From: Sinomonas atrocyanea
Lineage (GTDB): Bacteria > Actinomycetota > Actinomycetes > Actinomycetales > Micrococcaceae
Length of the DNA: 64,000 nucleotides
Assembly: GCF_001577305.1 (NCBI RefSeq)
Contig: NZ_CP014518.1
Span: 3,844,001-3,908,000 of the forward strand
Direction of reading: 5' to 3'
Position numbers and translations under genes: made by a program. The notes beneath the pieces were generated by a model. It was given only the letters and a program-made list of their open reading frames with translations, was not told the origin of the DNA and searched no databases. Positions 26,044 through 35,095 of this stretch are shown here, in pieces. Every line of letters starts with the position of its first letter. The first letter of the stretch is position 1.

Positions 26044-26064
26044 GGCGCCCCGCCCGCCGCCAGC

Positions 26065-27522
26065 TCAGGCGAGGTACTCGCCCAGCGCCCCCGCCATCCC
26101 CCGCTCGAAGATCAGCTCGACAGCCCGCGCGGTCTCCGCGGAGAGCCGGGCGAGGACCGCGGCATCGACGGGACCGGGCAGCAGGAGACGTCCGACGGCG
26201 CCCCTCACCCAGGCCGGGACGTCTCGCCGATCGAAGGTGGTGCGCAGGAACTCCACCTCCCGCTCGTCGTCCCTGGGCTGGAAGTCGGGGTTCCCGGAGT
26301 GCCCGCTGTAGAGCACCAGCAGGGCGGCGAGTGACAGGATCGTCAGCGGCGCCTCGGCCGATTCCGCCCACCTGTCGAGGACCACCGGAAGGTTGCGGGT
26401 GGTCCACTTCGAGAGGGCGTTGAGCGAGATGTCGGTGAGCGCGTGCTGCAGGAAGGGGTTGTAGAAGCGCTCGAGGATCTGCTGGGCGAAGGCCTCGAGG
26501 TCGCTGCGGTCCCCCGGGATGGTGGGCAGCACCTCCTGGGCCACCATGCGGGTGATGTACGCCTCGACCTGCGGGTCCGCGAAGGCGTCCCGCACGGTGC
26601 CGCAGCCCATGTGGAGCCCGACGGCGGACATGGCGGTGTGCGAGCCGTTCAGGATGCGGACCTTCTTGGCACGGAAGGGACGGATGTCCTCCATGAAGAG
26701 CACGTTGAGGCCGGCCTGGTCCAGCGGCAGGTCCTCGCGGATGCGCGGGTCGCCCGCGATCGCCCAGACGTAGAAGTGCTCGGCCTTCACCACGAGCTCG
26801 TCGGCGAAGCCGATCTCCGCCTGAACCTGGCCGATCTCCTCCTGGGGGAACCCGGGCACGATGCGGTCCACGAGCGTGTCGTAAAAGCGGCACGCGGTGC
26901 GGACCCAGTCCTCGAACGCCGCGCCGAGGCCGTTCTCGGCGGCGTGGCGGAGCACGTACTCCCGCAGCGTCGAGCCATTGTCCTCGATGAGCTCGCAGCA
27001 CAGGAAGGAGAGCCCCGCGTCGGGGCTGCCGCCGAAGTGCGCGAAGCGCCGGTGGAGGAGGGCGGTGACCTTCGCGGGGAACGACCGCGGCGGACGCGCG
27101 GCCAGGTCATCCCCGTGGACGTACTCGATGCCGGCCTCGGTCGTGTTGGAGACCACGACCTTGAGGTCGGGGCTGACGACGAGCCTCTCGTACTCCTCGA
27201 CGTCGCGGTGGGCGCTGAGCACCGCGCGCACCGAGGTGACGAGATCGACCTCCTTGACGGGCTGCCGGTCACGGATCCCCTCGAGGTAGACGTGGAACAG
27301 GCCATCCTGGTCTGCGAGCTGGTCCAGGGCACGCGAGGGGCGGTCGGTCACCTGCACGACGGCGATGCCGTCCCGCGTGACCCCGTCCTCGTTGGCCCGG
27401 CTGACCATCCAGTCGACGAACGCGCGCAGGAAGTTCCCCGCGCCGAACTGGAGGATGGTGATCGGCAGGTCGGGCCGCGCCACGGTGGTCGCCGTGAGCC
27501 TCCCGATCGAGGGCGCCCTCAC
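26065..27522 (-). CDS. uxaB: Tagaturonate reductase (mannitol dehydrogenase superfamily)
   Basis: 485 residues from the GTG overlapping the uxaA stop. ITILQFGAGNFLRAFVDWM is the NAD-binding glycine loop, VVSNTTEAGI and the catalytic region KVRILNGSHTAMSAVGL (Lys-x4-Asn-x2-His) are those of polyol/uronate dehydrogenases. It reduces tagaturonate to altronate with NADH in galacturonate breakdown. Fructuronate reductase is the close alternative, but coupling to an altronate dehydratase favours UxaB. It is the second gene of the uxaAB operon. Confidence 0.87.
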   Translation of the reverse strand: MRAPSIGRLTATTVARPDLPITILQFGAGNFLRAFVDWMVSRANEDGVTRDGIAVVQVTDRPSRALDQLADQDGLFHVYLEGIRDRQPVKEVDLVTSVRAVLSAHRDVEEYERLVVSPDLKVVVSNTTEAGIEYVHGDDLAARPPRSFPAKVTALLHRRFAHFGGSPDAGLSFLCCELIEDNGSTLREYVLRHAAENGLGAAFEDWVRTACRFYDTLVDRIVPGFPQEEIGQVQAEIGFADELVVKAEHFYVWAIAGDPRIREDLPLDQAGLNVLFMEDIRPFRAKKVRILNGSHTAMSAVGLHMGCGTVRDAFADPQVEAYITRMVAQEVLPTIPGDRSDLEAFAQQILERFYNPFLQHALTDISLNALSKWTTRNLPVVLDRWAESAEAPLTILSLAALLVLYSGHSGNPDFQPRDDEREVEFLRTTFDRRDVPAWVRGAVGRLLLPGPVDAAVLARLSAETARAVELIFERGMAGALGEYLA

Positions 27523-29069
27523 GTCACTGCCCCCAGCTGCCACGGGACGAACTCGTCCTGGCCGAGGTCCAGCTGCTCCGAGACGGGGCGCTCGCCCGAC
27601 GCCACGGCGATGACCTTCTCGAAGATCTCCTGCCCGACGCTCTCGACCGAGGCCGTGCCGTCGACGATCCCTCCCGCGTCGAGGTCCATGTCCTCGCGCA
27701 TCCGCTCGAAGGTCGCGGTGTTGGTGGCGACCTTGATCGAGGGCGTGGGCTTGCAACCGAGCACGGAGCCGCGCCCCGTGGTGAAGACGACCACCGTGGC
27801 GCCGCCCGCGACGATACCCGTGACGGACACCGGGTCATAGCCCGGCGTGTCCATGAAGGTGAAGCCGCGGGAGGTCACGCGCTCCCCGTACTCGTAGACC
27901 GCGGAGAGCTCGGCCGTGCCACCCTTGGCGACGGCGCCGAGGGACTTCTCCAGGATGGTCGTCAGGCCACCGGCCTTGTTGCCCGGCGAGGGGTTGTTGT
28001 CCAGGGAGCCGCCACCGGAGGCGGTGTAGTCCTTCCACCACTCGATGCGCTCGAGGAGCTTGCGGCCCACCTGCTCCGACACGGCCCGCCGCGTCAGGAG
28101 GTGCTCTGCTCCGAAGACCTCGGGGGTCTCGGCCAGGATCGTGGTGGCGCCGTGGGCCACAAGGAGGTCAGAGGCCACCCCGAGGGCAGGGTTCGCGGTG
28201 ATCCCCGAGTACCCGTCGGACCCGCCGCAGTTCATTCCCAGGACCAGCTCCGAGATGGGGGCCGGCTGTCGCTGCATCGTCTCGAGGACGGGGATCATCT
28301 CGTTGACCGCGTCCACGCCCGCCCGCACGGTGGCCCGGATCCCGCCGTTCTCCTGGATGACGAGCGTGCGCACCTGCTTGTCGGCCGGGAGGTCCAGGCC
28401 GTCCAGCAGCGACGTCGCGGGCAGCATCTCGCAGCCGAGGCCCACCACGAGCAGGCCGGCGATGTTCGGGTGGGCGGCGTAGCTGCGCAGGGTGCGCCGG
28501 GTCAGCTCGGCCCCTTCGCTGCCGGCCACGAGGCCGCACCCCGAGTTGTGGGTGAGCGCGATGACCCCGTCGACGTTCTCATAGGCCTCGAGCACCGGAC
28601 CGGCGAACTGCGCCGCGATCATCCTCGCGGTCGAGGCCGAGCAGTTCACGGCGGTCAGGATGCCGATGAAGTTGCGGGTGCCGACCCGGCCGTCGGCGCG
28701 GTGGTAGCCCTGGAAGAAGCGCGTCGGCCCGCTCGGGGCGGCGGGCCTGACGCGGGTGGTGGAGAACTCGTGGGCCCGGTCCGCCTCGTCCATCCCCAGG
28801 TTGTGGGTGTGCACGTGGTCGCCGACGGCGATGGCGCGCGTGGCCCGGCCAATGGACTGTCCGTACTTGTGGACCTGCTCCCCGGCCTCGACGGGCCGGA
28901 TGGCCAGCTTGTGCCCCCGCGGCACCGCCTGCTTGACGCGGACGGGGCCATGAGCGGACATGAACTCCGCCCCGCCGGGCACGTCGGTGATCGTGACCGC
29001 CACATCGTCGGCCGGCCGCAGCACCAGCGCGACTTCGGCCAGGTCAGGGACTGTGGGAACGCTCGTCAT
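27519..29069 (-). CDS. uxaA: Altronate dehydratase
   Basis: 516 residues with an N-terminal SAF domain (to about residue 90, including AIAVGDHVHTHNLGM) and the large UxaA domain with conserved Cys/His clusters (LTHNSGCGLVAGSEGA, LGLGCEMLPA-like LVVGLGCEMLP, GMNCGGSDGYSGITANPALG). The enzyme removes water from altronate to give 2-keto-3-deoxygluconate and needs iron. It is the first gene of the minus-strand operon from a LacI-controlled promoter, with uxaB translationally coupled downstream. Confidence 0.9.
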   Translation of the reverse strand: MTSVPTVPDLAEVALVLRPADDVAVTITDVPGGAEFMSAHGPVRVKQAVPRGHKLAIRPVEAGEQVHKYGQSIGRATRAIAVGDHVHTHNLGMDEADRAHEFSTTRVRPAAPSGPTRFFQGYHRADGRVGTRNFIGILTAVNCSASTARMIAAQFAGPVLEAYENVDGVIALTHNSGCGLVAGSEGAELTRRTLRSYAAHPNIAGLLVVGLGCEMLPATSLLDGLDLPADKQVRTLVIQENGGIRATVRAGVDAVNEMIPVLETMQRQPAPISELVLGMNCGGSDGYSGITANPALGVASDLLVAHGATTILAETPEVFGAEHLLTRRAVSEQVGRKLLERIEWWKDYTASGGGSLDNNPSPGNKAGGLTTILEKSLGAVAKGGTAELSAVYEYGERVTSRGFTFMDTPGYDPVSVTGIVAGGATVVVFTTGRGSVLGCKPTPSIKVATNTATFERMREDMDLDAGGIVDGTASVESVGQEIFEKVIAVASGERPVSEQLDLGQDEFVPWQLGAVT

Positions 29070-29095
29070 CGCGCATCCTTTGTCGGTGGGAACTC

Positions 29096-29117
29096 AATGA
29101 AACGGTTTTCATTGTAG
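29096..29117 (-). promoter_or_regulatory. uxaAB promoter with LacI-type operator
   Basis: Minus strand TACAAT (plus-strand ATTGTA at 29111-29116) is a strong -10 box about 45 bp before uxaA. AATGAAA-CGGT-TTTCATT (29096-29113) is an almost perfect LacI-family palindrome lying over the -10 and start of transcription, so a bound repressor blocks initiation. No strong -35 box was found. Confidence 0.7.
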
Positions 29118-29168
29118 TCCGCACCGGGGTCCCCGACCAGCCCCCTTGGCGGGGACCGGGACCGCGGC

Positions 29169-30179
29169 TCAGTCGCCGGCCGGAGGAGCCGAGGGCGCAC
29201 GCACCGAAGTGCCGCGGAAGACGAGCTTCGTCGGCAGCCGCGCGGGCGGCTCCGGGGCCGGCCCGCTCGAGCCCATGAGCGCGTGCAGGTAGCTCATCGC
29301 CAGGGCTCCGGCATGCTCGCGCGGGATGCGGACCGTGGTCAGCGGCGGATTCGACATGGAGGCGAACTCGATGTCGTCGTACCCCACGACGCTGATGTCG
29401 TTCGGGACCGAGATCCCGTACCGGGTCAGCTGGTTGACCAGGCCGAGCGCCATGACGTCGTTGTAGACCATGACGGCGGTGACGTCGGCGAGGAGGACCT
29501 TCTCGGCGGCGCTGCGGCCGCCGTCGAAGGAGGGTGCGAAGCTGCCGATCGGCACCTCCACCAGCCCCTCCCGGGCCAGCTCGGCCGTGGCGGCGGCCTG
29601 GCGCACGCGGCTCGAGTAGCTCGTGCTGGGCCCCGCCACGTATCCGATGCGCCGGTGGCCCAGGGCCTTCAGGTGCACGACCTCCTGCGCAATGCCACCC
29701 TCGTTGTCGAAGGTGACGGCCGCGACCCCCGGCACCTGGCGGTTGATGAGCACGAGCGGACGCTGCTCGCGGAGGGCCACCAGGTCCTCGTCCGCCATGC
29801 GCGCCGAGCACAGCACGAGCCCGTCGACCTGGCGGGACAGCGCGGCGACGAGCTCGGACTCGCGCTTGAGGTCCTCGTCGGTGTCGACCAGGAGGGCGGA
29901 GTAGCCGAGCTCCTCGGCGCGGCCCTGGATGCCCTTGACCACGCTGGGGAAGAACGGGTTGGCAAGGTCCGGGACGACGATCCCGATGTTGCCGGTGAGG
30001 CCGGTGATGAGCGACTGCGCCGCCCGGTTGGGGCGGTAGTCCAGCCGGGCGGCGGCATCGAGGATCCGCTCGCGCGTGGCCGGGTCCACCTTCTCGGGGC
30101 GCAGGAACGTCCGGGACACCGTGGCGGGAGAGACTTCGGCGGCCCGCGCAACGTCCCGGATCGTGACAGGACCCGACAT
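29169..30179 (-). CDS. LacI-family repressor of the hexuronate genes
   Basis: 336 residues from the ATG at 30179 (AAGGAA 11 bp upstream; a GTG three codons earlier is possible). The HTH reads TIRDVARAAEVSPATVSRTF with a hinge helix after it (YRPNRAAQSL), then a periplasmic-binding-protein-like sensor (IGIVVPDLANPFF, VNQLTRYGISVPNDISVVGY first 20 residues). The two matching operators at 29096 and 30303 flank it, so it most likely represses both uxaAB and the uxaC operon until a hexuronate or KDG-type intermediate binds. Confidence 0.88.
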   Translation of the reverse strand: MSGPVTIRDVARAAEVSPATVSRTFLRPEKVDPATRERILDAAARLDYRPNRAAQSLITGLTGNIGIVVPDLANPFFPSVVKGIQGRAEELGYSALLVDTDEDLKRESELVAALSRQVDGLVLCSARMADEDLVALREQRPLVLINRQVPGVAAVTFDNEGGIAQEVVHLKALGHRRIGYVAGPSTSYSSRVRQAAATAELAREGLVEVPIGSFAPSFDGGRSAAEKVLLADVTAVMVYNDVMALGLVNQLTRYGISVPNDISVVGYDDIEFASMSNPPLTTVRIPREHAGALAMSYLHALMGSSGPAPEPPARLPTKLVFRGTSVRAPSAPPAGD

Positions 30180-30272
30180 CAGAATCACCGTTCCTTGGCT
30201 GTGCAGAGAATCCTCTCCACCGTAGTCGGCCCGAGCGGCGCGGGCCGACGGCCCTTCTCCCAGAACGTGAGC

Positions 30273-30318
30273 TTGATCTCATCGCCTGCTGCCGCTACGG
30301 TCATAATAACGTTTTCAT
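30273..30318 (+). promoter_or_regulatory. uxaC-operon promoter with overlapping LacI-type operator
   Basis: TTGATC (30273-30278), a 17-bp spacer and TACGGT (30296-30301) make a well-formed promoter. Immediately after it ATAATAAC-GTTTTCAT (30303-30318) is a palindrome (6 of 8 pairs) centred on CG, with the same TTTTCAT arm as the uxaA operator. It covers the transcription start. Confidence 0.7.
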
Positions 30319-30362
30319 CGATCGGCCGATCTGGCCCGTCGATACGTCAGAAAGAGGCGAGG

Positions 30363-31838
30363 ATGCCCACACCCCTGGAACTGGAGCTGGAGGTCGACGC
30401 GGCCACGTCCAGCCCGCGCCGGCTGAGCCTGCACCCCGATCGCGCGCTGCCCGCGGACGGGCGCCAGCGCGCCGTCGCCCGCGAGATCTACGGCCAGACG
30501 GCGGAGCTGCCGCTGATCTGCATGCACGGCCACGTCGAGGCCGAGGTCTTCGCCGCCAACCAGCCGTTCGCGGATCCGGCGCAGCTGCTGGTGGTGCCGG
30601 ACCACTACGTGACCCGCATGCTGGTCTCGCAAGGGATCGACCCCGCCTCGCTGGGGGTCCCCCGTGTCGACGGCGGCCCGGTCGAGACGGATTCGCGGGC
30701 GATCTGGCGGACCTTCTGCCGCAACTGGAGGCTGTTCCGCGGCACGCCGTCGCGCTACTGGATGGAGCACGAGCTCGCGGAGGTCTTCGGCGTCGACCTC
30801 GTGCCCAGCGCCGAGACGGCCGACGCCATCTACGACCAGATCGAGGCGCGCATCGCCGAACCGGGCTTCCGCCCGCTGCAGCTCCTCGACCGGTTCTCGA
30901 TCGAGCTGATCTCGACGACGGACTCCGCCACCAGCGGACTGGAGCACCATGCGCAGCTGGCAGGCGAGGGGTACGGGGAGCGGATCATCCCCACGTTCCG
31001 CCCGGACGCGGCCGTGCACCTGGACCGGCGTGGATGGCGGGCGGAGGTGGCCGCCCTCGCCGAGGTGTCCGGCGAGGACACCTCCAGCTACGAGGGCTTC
31101 CTCGGCGCCCTGCGCGAGCGCCGGCGCGCGTTCGTCGAGGCCGGCGGCCTCGCCACGGACCACGGCCACCTCACGGCGGACACCACCCCGATGGACCGGG
31201 GCGCCGCCGCGCGGCTGTACGCCCGCGCCCTCGCAGGCGGCCAGGTCAGCGAGCAGGAGGCCCAGGCCTTCGCCGCCCACATGCTCTTCGTGAACGCCGA
31301 GATGTCCTGCCAGGACGGGCTGGTCATGCAGATCCACCCTGGGGTCCTGCGCGACCACCACCGGGGGACCTTCGAACGGCACGGGCAGGACAAGGGCTTC
31401 GACATCCCGGTCGCCGCCGAATTCACCCGGTCCCTCCGCCCCGTCCTGGAGCGGTTCGGCCACGACCCCCGGTTCCGGGCCATCCTCTTCACCGTCGACG
31501 AGACGGTGTACAGCCGGGAGCTCGCGCCGCTCGCCGGCGCCTACCCCTCGCTGCGGCTGGGCGCGCCGTGGTGGTTCCTCGACTCCCCGGAGGGCATGCG
31601 CCGGTTCCGCGAGACCGCGACCGAGACCGCAGGCTTCTACAACACCTCCGGCTTCGTGGACGACACCCGGGCGTTCGCCTCGATCCCCGCGCGCCACGAC
31701 CTCTTCCGCCGGATCGACGCCGGCTACCTCGCGCGGCTGGTCCTCGAACACCGGCTCAGCCTCGAGGAAGCGGTGGAGACCGCCGTCGACCTCGCCTACA
31801 CCCTGCCGAAGACCGCCTACTCCAGGCGTTCCGCCTGA
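30363..31838 (+). CDS. uxaC: Glucuronate/galacturonate isomerase
   Basis: 491 residues. CMHGHVEAEVFAANQPFADP, WRTFCRNWRLFRGTPSRYW and the C-terminal LRLGAPWWFLDSPEGMRRFR (20 residues) are characteristic of uronate isomerase, which opens the pathway by converting glucuronate to fructuronate or galacturonate to tagaturonate. The ATG at 30363 follows AGAAAGAGGCGAGG. It leads the plus-strand operon uxaC-transporter-eda-kdgK. Confidence 0.9.
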   Translation: MPTPLELELEVDAATSSPRRLSLHPDRALPADGRQRAVAREIYGQTAELPLICMHGHVEAEVFAANQPFADPAQLLVVPDHYVTRMLVSQGIDPASLGVPRVDGGPVETDSRAIWRTFCRNWRLFRGTPSRYWMEHELAEVFGVDLVPSAETADAIYDQIEARIAEPGFRPLQLLDRFSIELISTTDSATSGLEHHAQLAGEGYGERIIPTFRPDAAVHLDRRGWRAEVAALAEVSGEDTSSYEGFLGALRERRRAFVEAGGLATDHGHLTADTTPMDRGAAARLYARALAGGQVSEQEAQAFAAHMLFVNAEMSCQDGLVMQIHPGVLRDHHRGTFERHGQDKGFDIPVAAEFTRSLRPVLERFGHDPRFRAILFTVDETVYSRELAPLAGAYPSLRLGAPWWFLDSPEGMRRFRETATETAGFYNTSGFVDDTRAFASIPARHDLFRRIDAGYLARLVLEHRLSLEEAVETAVDLAYTLPKTAYSRRSA

Positions 31839-31873
31839 TCCGCCGCTCAGCCCGGTTGCAAAGGAGCACCATC

Positions 31874-33283
31874 ATGGCAAGCATCATCCCGTCGCCCTCC
31901 ACGACGGCCACGGCCCGCCGGACACTGTCCCTGAAGGAGAAGATCGCCTACGGCATGGGCGATCTCGGCAATGGCTTCATGTTCGACCTCGGACAGGCCT
32001 ACCTGCTGAAGTTCTACACCGACGTTGCCGGGCTGCCAGCCGCGGCGGCCGCCACCGTCTTCGTCGTCACGAAGCTCTTCGACGCGTTCATGGACCCCCT
32101 CGCCGGCGTAGTGATCGACGGGCGCCGCACCGTGTCCCGCTTCGGGCGGTTCCGCGGCGTCATGTTCTACTCGAGCATCGCGCTCGGCATCCTGACCGTC
32201 TTCTCCTTCGTCACCCCCGGCCTCTCCCAGGGCGTCAACCTGGCGTACGCCTACGCCTCCTACATGGCGTGGGGCGTGCTGTACTCCTTCACGAACATCC
32301 CCTACGGCTCCCTTGCCTCGGTGATGACGCAGGAGCCGGTGGAGCGCGCCAAGCTCGCCTCGTTCCGCCAGGCCGGATCGGTGCTGGCCCTGCTCATCAC
32401 CGGCGTGGCGTTCATGCCGATCGTGCTCGCGGTCGGCTCCGACCGGGTGGGCTACGGCGTCGCGGCCGCGGCCATGGCCGTGGCGGGGGTCCTCTGCTTC
32501 TTCGCCACCTTCCGCTACACCCGGGAAAGCGTGCCCGTGGTGCGCACCGGGGAGAAGCTCACGGCCAAGAGCTTCATCACCACGGTGGTCACGAATCGGC
32601 CGCTGCTGGCGCTGGTCATCATGACGGTCTTCTCGATCTCGGCCTACAACGTGAAGACCTCGATGATCGTGTACTTCACCCAGTACTACCTCGGCGACGT
32701 GCGCCTCCTGCCCTACGTGAACGTGATCAGCATCGGCTCCTCGATCATCGGCATCCTCCTCATCCCCTTCCTCACGCGCCTCATCGGGAAGAAGCGCACG
32801 GCGCTCTACGGATTCCTGCTCGCCGTCGTGGCGGACGCGCTGAACTTCATCCTCCCGACCAACACCGTCCTGTTCACCGCCCTCTTCAGCCTCTCCTTCA
32901 TCGGCGTCGCCCTCCCCAACGGCATCACCTGGGCCCTGGTCTGCGACGTGATCGACTTCGGGCACTGGCGCACCGGGGTGCGCCGCGAGGGCATTACCTA
33001 CTCCGTCTTCAACTTCTCCCGCAAGATTGCCCAGTCGGTGGCGGGCGGCCTGGCCGGCTTCGGGCTGAGCGCGATCGGCTACATCCCCAAGGTGCAGCAG
33101 ACCTCCGGGGTGCTGGCTGGCATGAAGGGCCTCCAGACGCTCTACCCGTGCGTGGCCCTTGCCGTGGCAGCGCTCGTGCTCGCCGTGATGTACCCGCTGA
33201 CCGACCGGAAGATGGAAGAACTCGTCTTCGAGACCCACGCGGCCGAAGGCACCGACCCTGCGGGCCCGGCGCCCCAGGACTGA
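31874..33283 (+). CDS. GPH-family (MelB-like) hexuronide/uronate transporter
   Basis: 469 residues with about 12 membrane helices. KIAYGMGDLGNGFMFDLG and DAFMDPLAGVVIDGRR, FTNIPYGSLASVMTQ and ALVCDVIDFGHWRTGVRREG (20 residues) are the conserved cytoplasmic motifs of glycoside-pentoside-hexuronide:cation symporters. Strong RBS AAGGAG upstream of the ATG at 31874. In this operon it should import a uronic acid or oligouronide with a cation. Confidence 0.9.
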   Translation: MASIIPSPSTTATARRTLSLKEKIAYGMGDLGNGFMFDLGQAYLLKFYTDVAGLPAAAAATVFVVTKLFDAFMDPLAGVVIDGRRTVSRFGRFRGVMFYSSIALGILTVFSFVTPGLSQGVNLAYAYASYMAWGVLYSFTNIPYGSLASVMTQEPVERAKLASFRQAGSVLALLITGVAFMPIVLAVGSDRVGYGVAAAAMAVAGVLCFFATFRYTRESVPVVRTGEKLTAKSFITTVVTNRPLLALVIMTVFSISAYNVKTSMIVYFTQYYLGDVRLLPYVNVISIGSSIIGILLIPFLTRLIGKKRTALYGFLLAVVADALNFILPTNTVLFTALFSLSFIGVALPNGITWALVCDVIDFGHWRTGVRREGITYSVFNFSRKIAQSVAGGLAGFGLSAIGYIPKVQQTSGVLAGMKGLQTLYPCVALAVAALVLAVMYPLTDRKMEELVFETHAAEGTDPAGPAPQD

Positions 33284-33330
33284 CACCGCACCGCACCGCA
33301 CCCTCCCCCCTGAAAGGAAGAACAGTCTCC

Positions 33331-33990
33331 ATGTCGCCCCTGACCGACCATGAGCTCACCGAGCTGCTGGCAGCGGACCGTACCCTCGCCGTCGTCCGCG
33401 CGGCATCGATCCCGGACGCCGCCGCGCTCGCCGCAGCCCTCCGCGCGGGCGGGGTGCGCTCGCTCGAGCTGACCTTCACGACGCCGGATGTCCTCACCTA
33501 CGTGCGCCGCGCCGTCGAAGGCGGCGACGGCACCGTGGTGGGCGTCGGCACCGTGATGACCGGGGACCAGGCACGGGCGGCCCTCGACGCCGGCGCCCAG
33601 TTCCTCGTCACCCCGGGGATCCGGGCCGAGGTGGCGCGGGTCGCCGTGGAGGCCGGCGTCCCGGTCTGCCTCGGCGCTATGACGCCCTCCGAGGTCGCGC
33701 AGGCCCTCGACCTCGGATCCTCGGTGGTGAAGGTCTTCCCGGCGCGGCAGGTCGGGCCGGCGTTCCTGAAGGACCTGCAGGGGCCGTTCCCGGGCATCAG
33801 GCTCCTGCCGTCAGGGGGCATCGATGCCTCCAATGCCCGCAGCTATCTCGACGCCGGCGCCCTCGCGGTGTGCTGCGGGACCTCCGTCGTGCCGCCGGCG
33901 GCCGTCGAGGGCGGGGAGTGGGAGGACATCGCGGCCCGTGCCGCGGCCTTCACCGCAGCCCTGCCGGCCGCCCAGGTCGTCGGATCCTGA
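33331..33990 (+). CDS. eda: 2-keto-3-deoxy-6-phosphogluconate aldolase
   Basis: 219-residue class I aldolase. LAVVRAASIPDAAALAAALR, LELTFTTPD (Glu base), VGVGTVMTGDQARAALDAGA, FLVTPG and VVKVFPARQVGPAFLKDLQG (20 residues; Schiff-base Lys in VKVFPA) are present. It splits KDPG into pyruvate and glyceraldehyde-3-phosphate, the last step of the uronate path. RBS GAAAGGAAG; 20 bp before kdgK. Confidence 0.9.
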   Translation: MSPLTDHELTELLAADRTLAVVRAASIPDAAALAAALRAGGVRSLELTFTTPDVLTYVRRAVEGGDGTVVGVGTVMTGDQARAALDAGAQFLVTPGIRAEVARVAVEAGVPVCLGAMTPSEVAQALDLGSSVVKVFPARQVGPAFLKDLQGPFPGIRLLPSGGIDASNARSYLDAGALAVCCGTSVVPPAAVEGGEWEDIAARAAAFTAALPAAQVVGS

Positions 33991-34010
33991 CCGCGGACGG
34001 GGAGCCCACC

Positions 34011-35039
34011 ATGTCCATGACAGCCGTGTGCCTGGGCGAGACCATGGCCATGATCACGCCGGGACAGGGCACGTCGCTGGCCGACGCCGGGCGGCTCGAG
34101 CTCGGCAGCGGCGGGGCCGAGTCCAATGTCGCCCTCGGGCTGGCCGCGATGGGCGTCGGCACGCACTGGGTCAGCCGGGTGGGCCGCGACGGCTTCGGAG
34201 CCCGCATCCTCACCGAGCTCACTCAGGGCGGGGTCGGCGTGGAGGGCGTCGAGGCGGACCCGTCTCGGCCCACCGGCCTCTACGTGAAGGTCCCGGCCCA
34301 CGGCGGGTCCCCGGCATCCGTCCTCTACTACCGGCGCGGCTCCGCGGCCTCCGCCATGGGCCCGGACCTCCTGGGCCGGCCGGCGGTCGCGGGCCTCCTC
34401 GCACGCGCCGACCTCGTCCACCTCAGCGGCATCACCGCGGCCCTCTCCGAGGAATGCCTTGCCCTGCTCGAAGCCCTCCTGGGCCGCCCGCGCGGCAGCC
34501 AGAGGGTCAGCTTCGACGTCAACTGGCGCGCCCCCCTGTGGGCCGGGAAGGACCGCAGCGTCCTGCGGGAGCTGGCGAACCGAGCCGACATCGTGCTCGT
34601 GGGGCGCGACGAGGCCGAGCACGCCTTCGGTACCGGGGACGAGGCCGAGATCAGGGCCCTCCTCCCCGACCCGGCTGTCATCGTCATCAAGAACGAGGCC
34701 GTCAGCGCCATCGCCCTCGAGCGCGACGGCCCGCGCTCCGAGGTCCGCGCCCTGGCCGTGGAGGTCGTGGAACCGGTGGGCGCCGGCGACTCCTTCGCCG
34801 CCGGCTACCTCAGCGGCGTCCTCATGGGCCTCGACCAGAGGACCAGCCTCCGCCGCGGGCACATCGCCGCAGCCTGTACCCTCACGGTCAGCGGGGACCG
34901 CGGCGCCCTTCCGCCGCCCCCCGTCCTCGACCGCGTCCTGGCGTACTCCGACGAGGGCTGGAAGCGGACCACCGTCACGAGCGCCGGCTTCTCCACGGCC
35001 CTGCCGCATCAGGGCCCTGCTCTGGCCGCCCGGAGGTAA
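34011..35039 (+). CDS. kdgK: 2-keto-3-deoxygluconate kinase (PfkB family)
   Basis: 342-residue sugar kinase. LGETMAMITPGQG, GGAESNVALGLAAMGVG and the C-terminal PVGAGDSFAAGYLSGVLMGL (20 residues) with the catalytic Asp in GAGDS mark the PfkB fold. It phosphorylates KDG from altronate dehydratase to KDPG for Eda. A GGGGAG RBS precedes the ATG at 34011. Last gene of the uronate operon; gluQRS behind it has its own promoter. Confidence 0.9.
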   Translation: MSMTAVCLGETMAMITPGQGTSLADAGRLELGSGGAESNVALGLAAMGVGTHWVSRVGRDGFGARILTELTQGGVGVEGVEADPSRPTGLYVKVPAHGGSPASVLYYRRGSAASAMGPDLLGRPAVAGLLARADLVHLSGITAALSEECLALLEALLGRPRGSQRVSFDVNWRAPLWAGKDRSVLRELANRADIVLVGRDEAEHAFGTGDEAEIRALLPDPAVIVIKNEAVSAIALERDGPRSEVRALAVEVVEPVGAGDSFAAGYLSGVLMGLDQRTSLRRGHIAAACTLTVSGDRGALPPPPVLDRVLAYSDEGWKRTTVTSAGFSTALPHQGPALAARR

Positions 35040-35082
35040 GGGCGGCTGCCGCGGAGGGGCATGCCTCGGCGGCAGGGCCCGC

Positions 35083-35095
35083 TAGCGTAGACGGC
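35083..35095 (+). promoter_or_regulatory. Leaderless promoter of gluQRS
   Basis: TAGCGT (35083-35088) lies 7 bp before the ATG at 35096 and no RBS is present, the usual arrangement for leaderless actinobacterial mRNAs. Confidence 0.55.
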
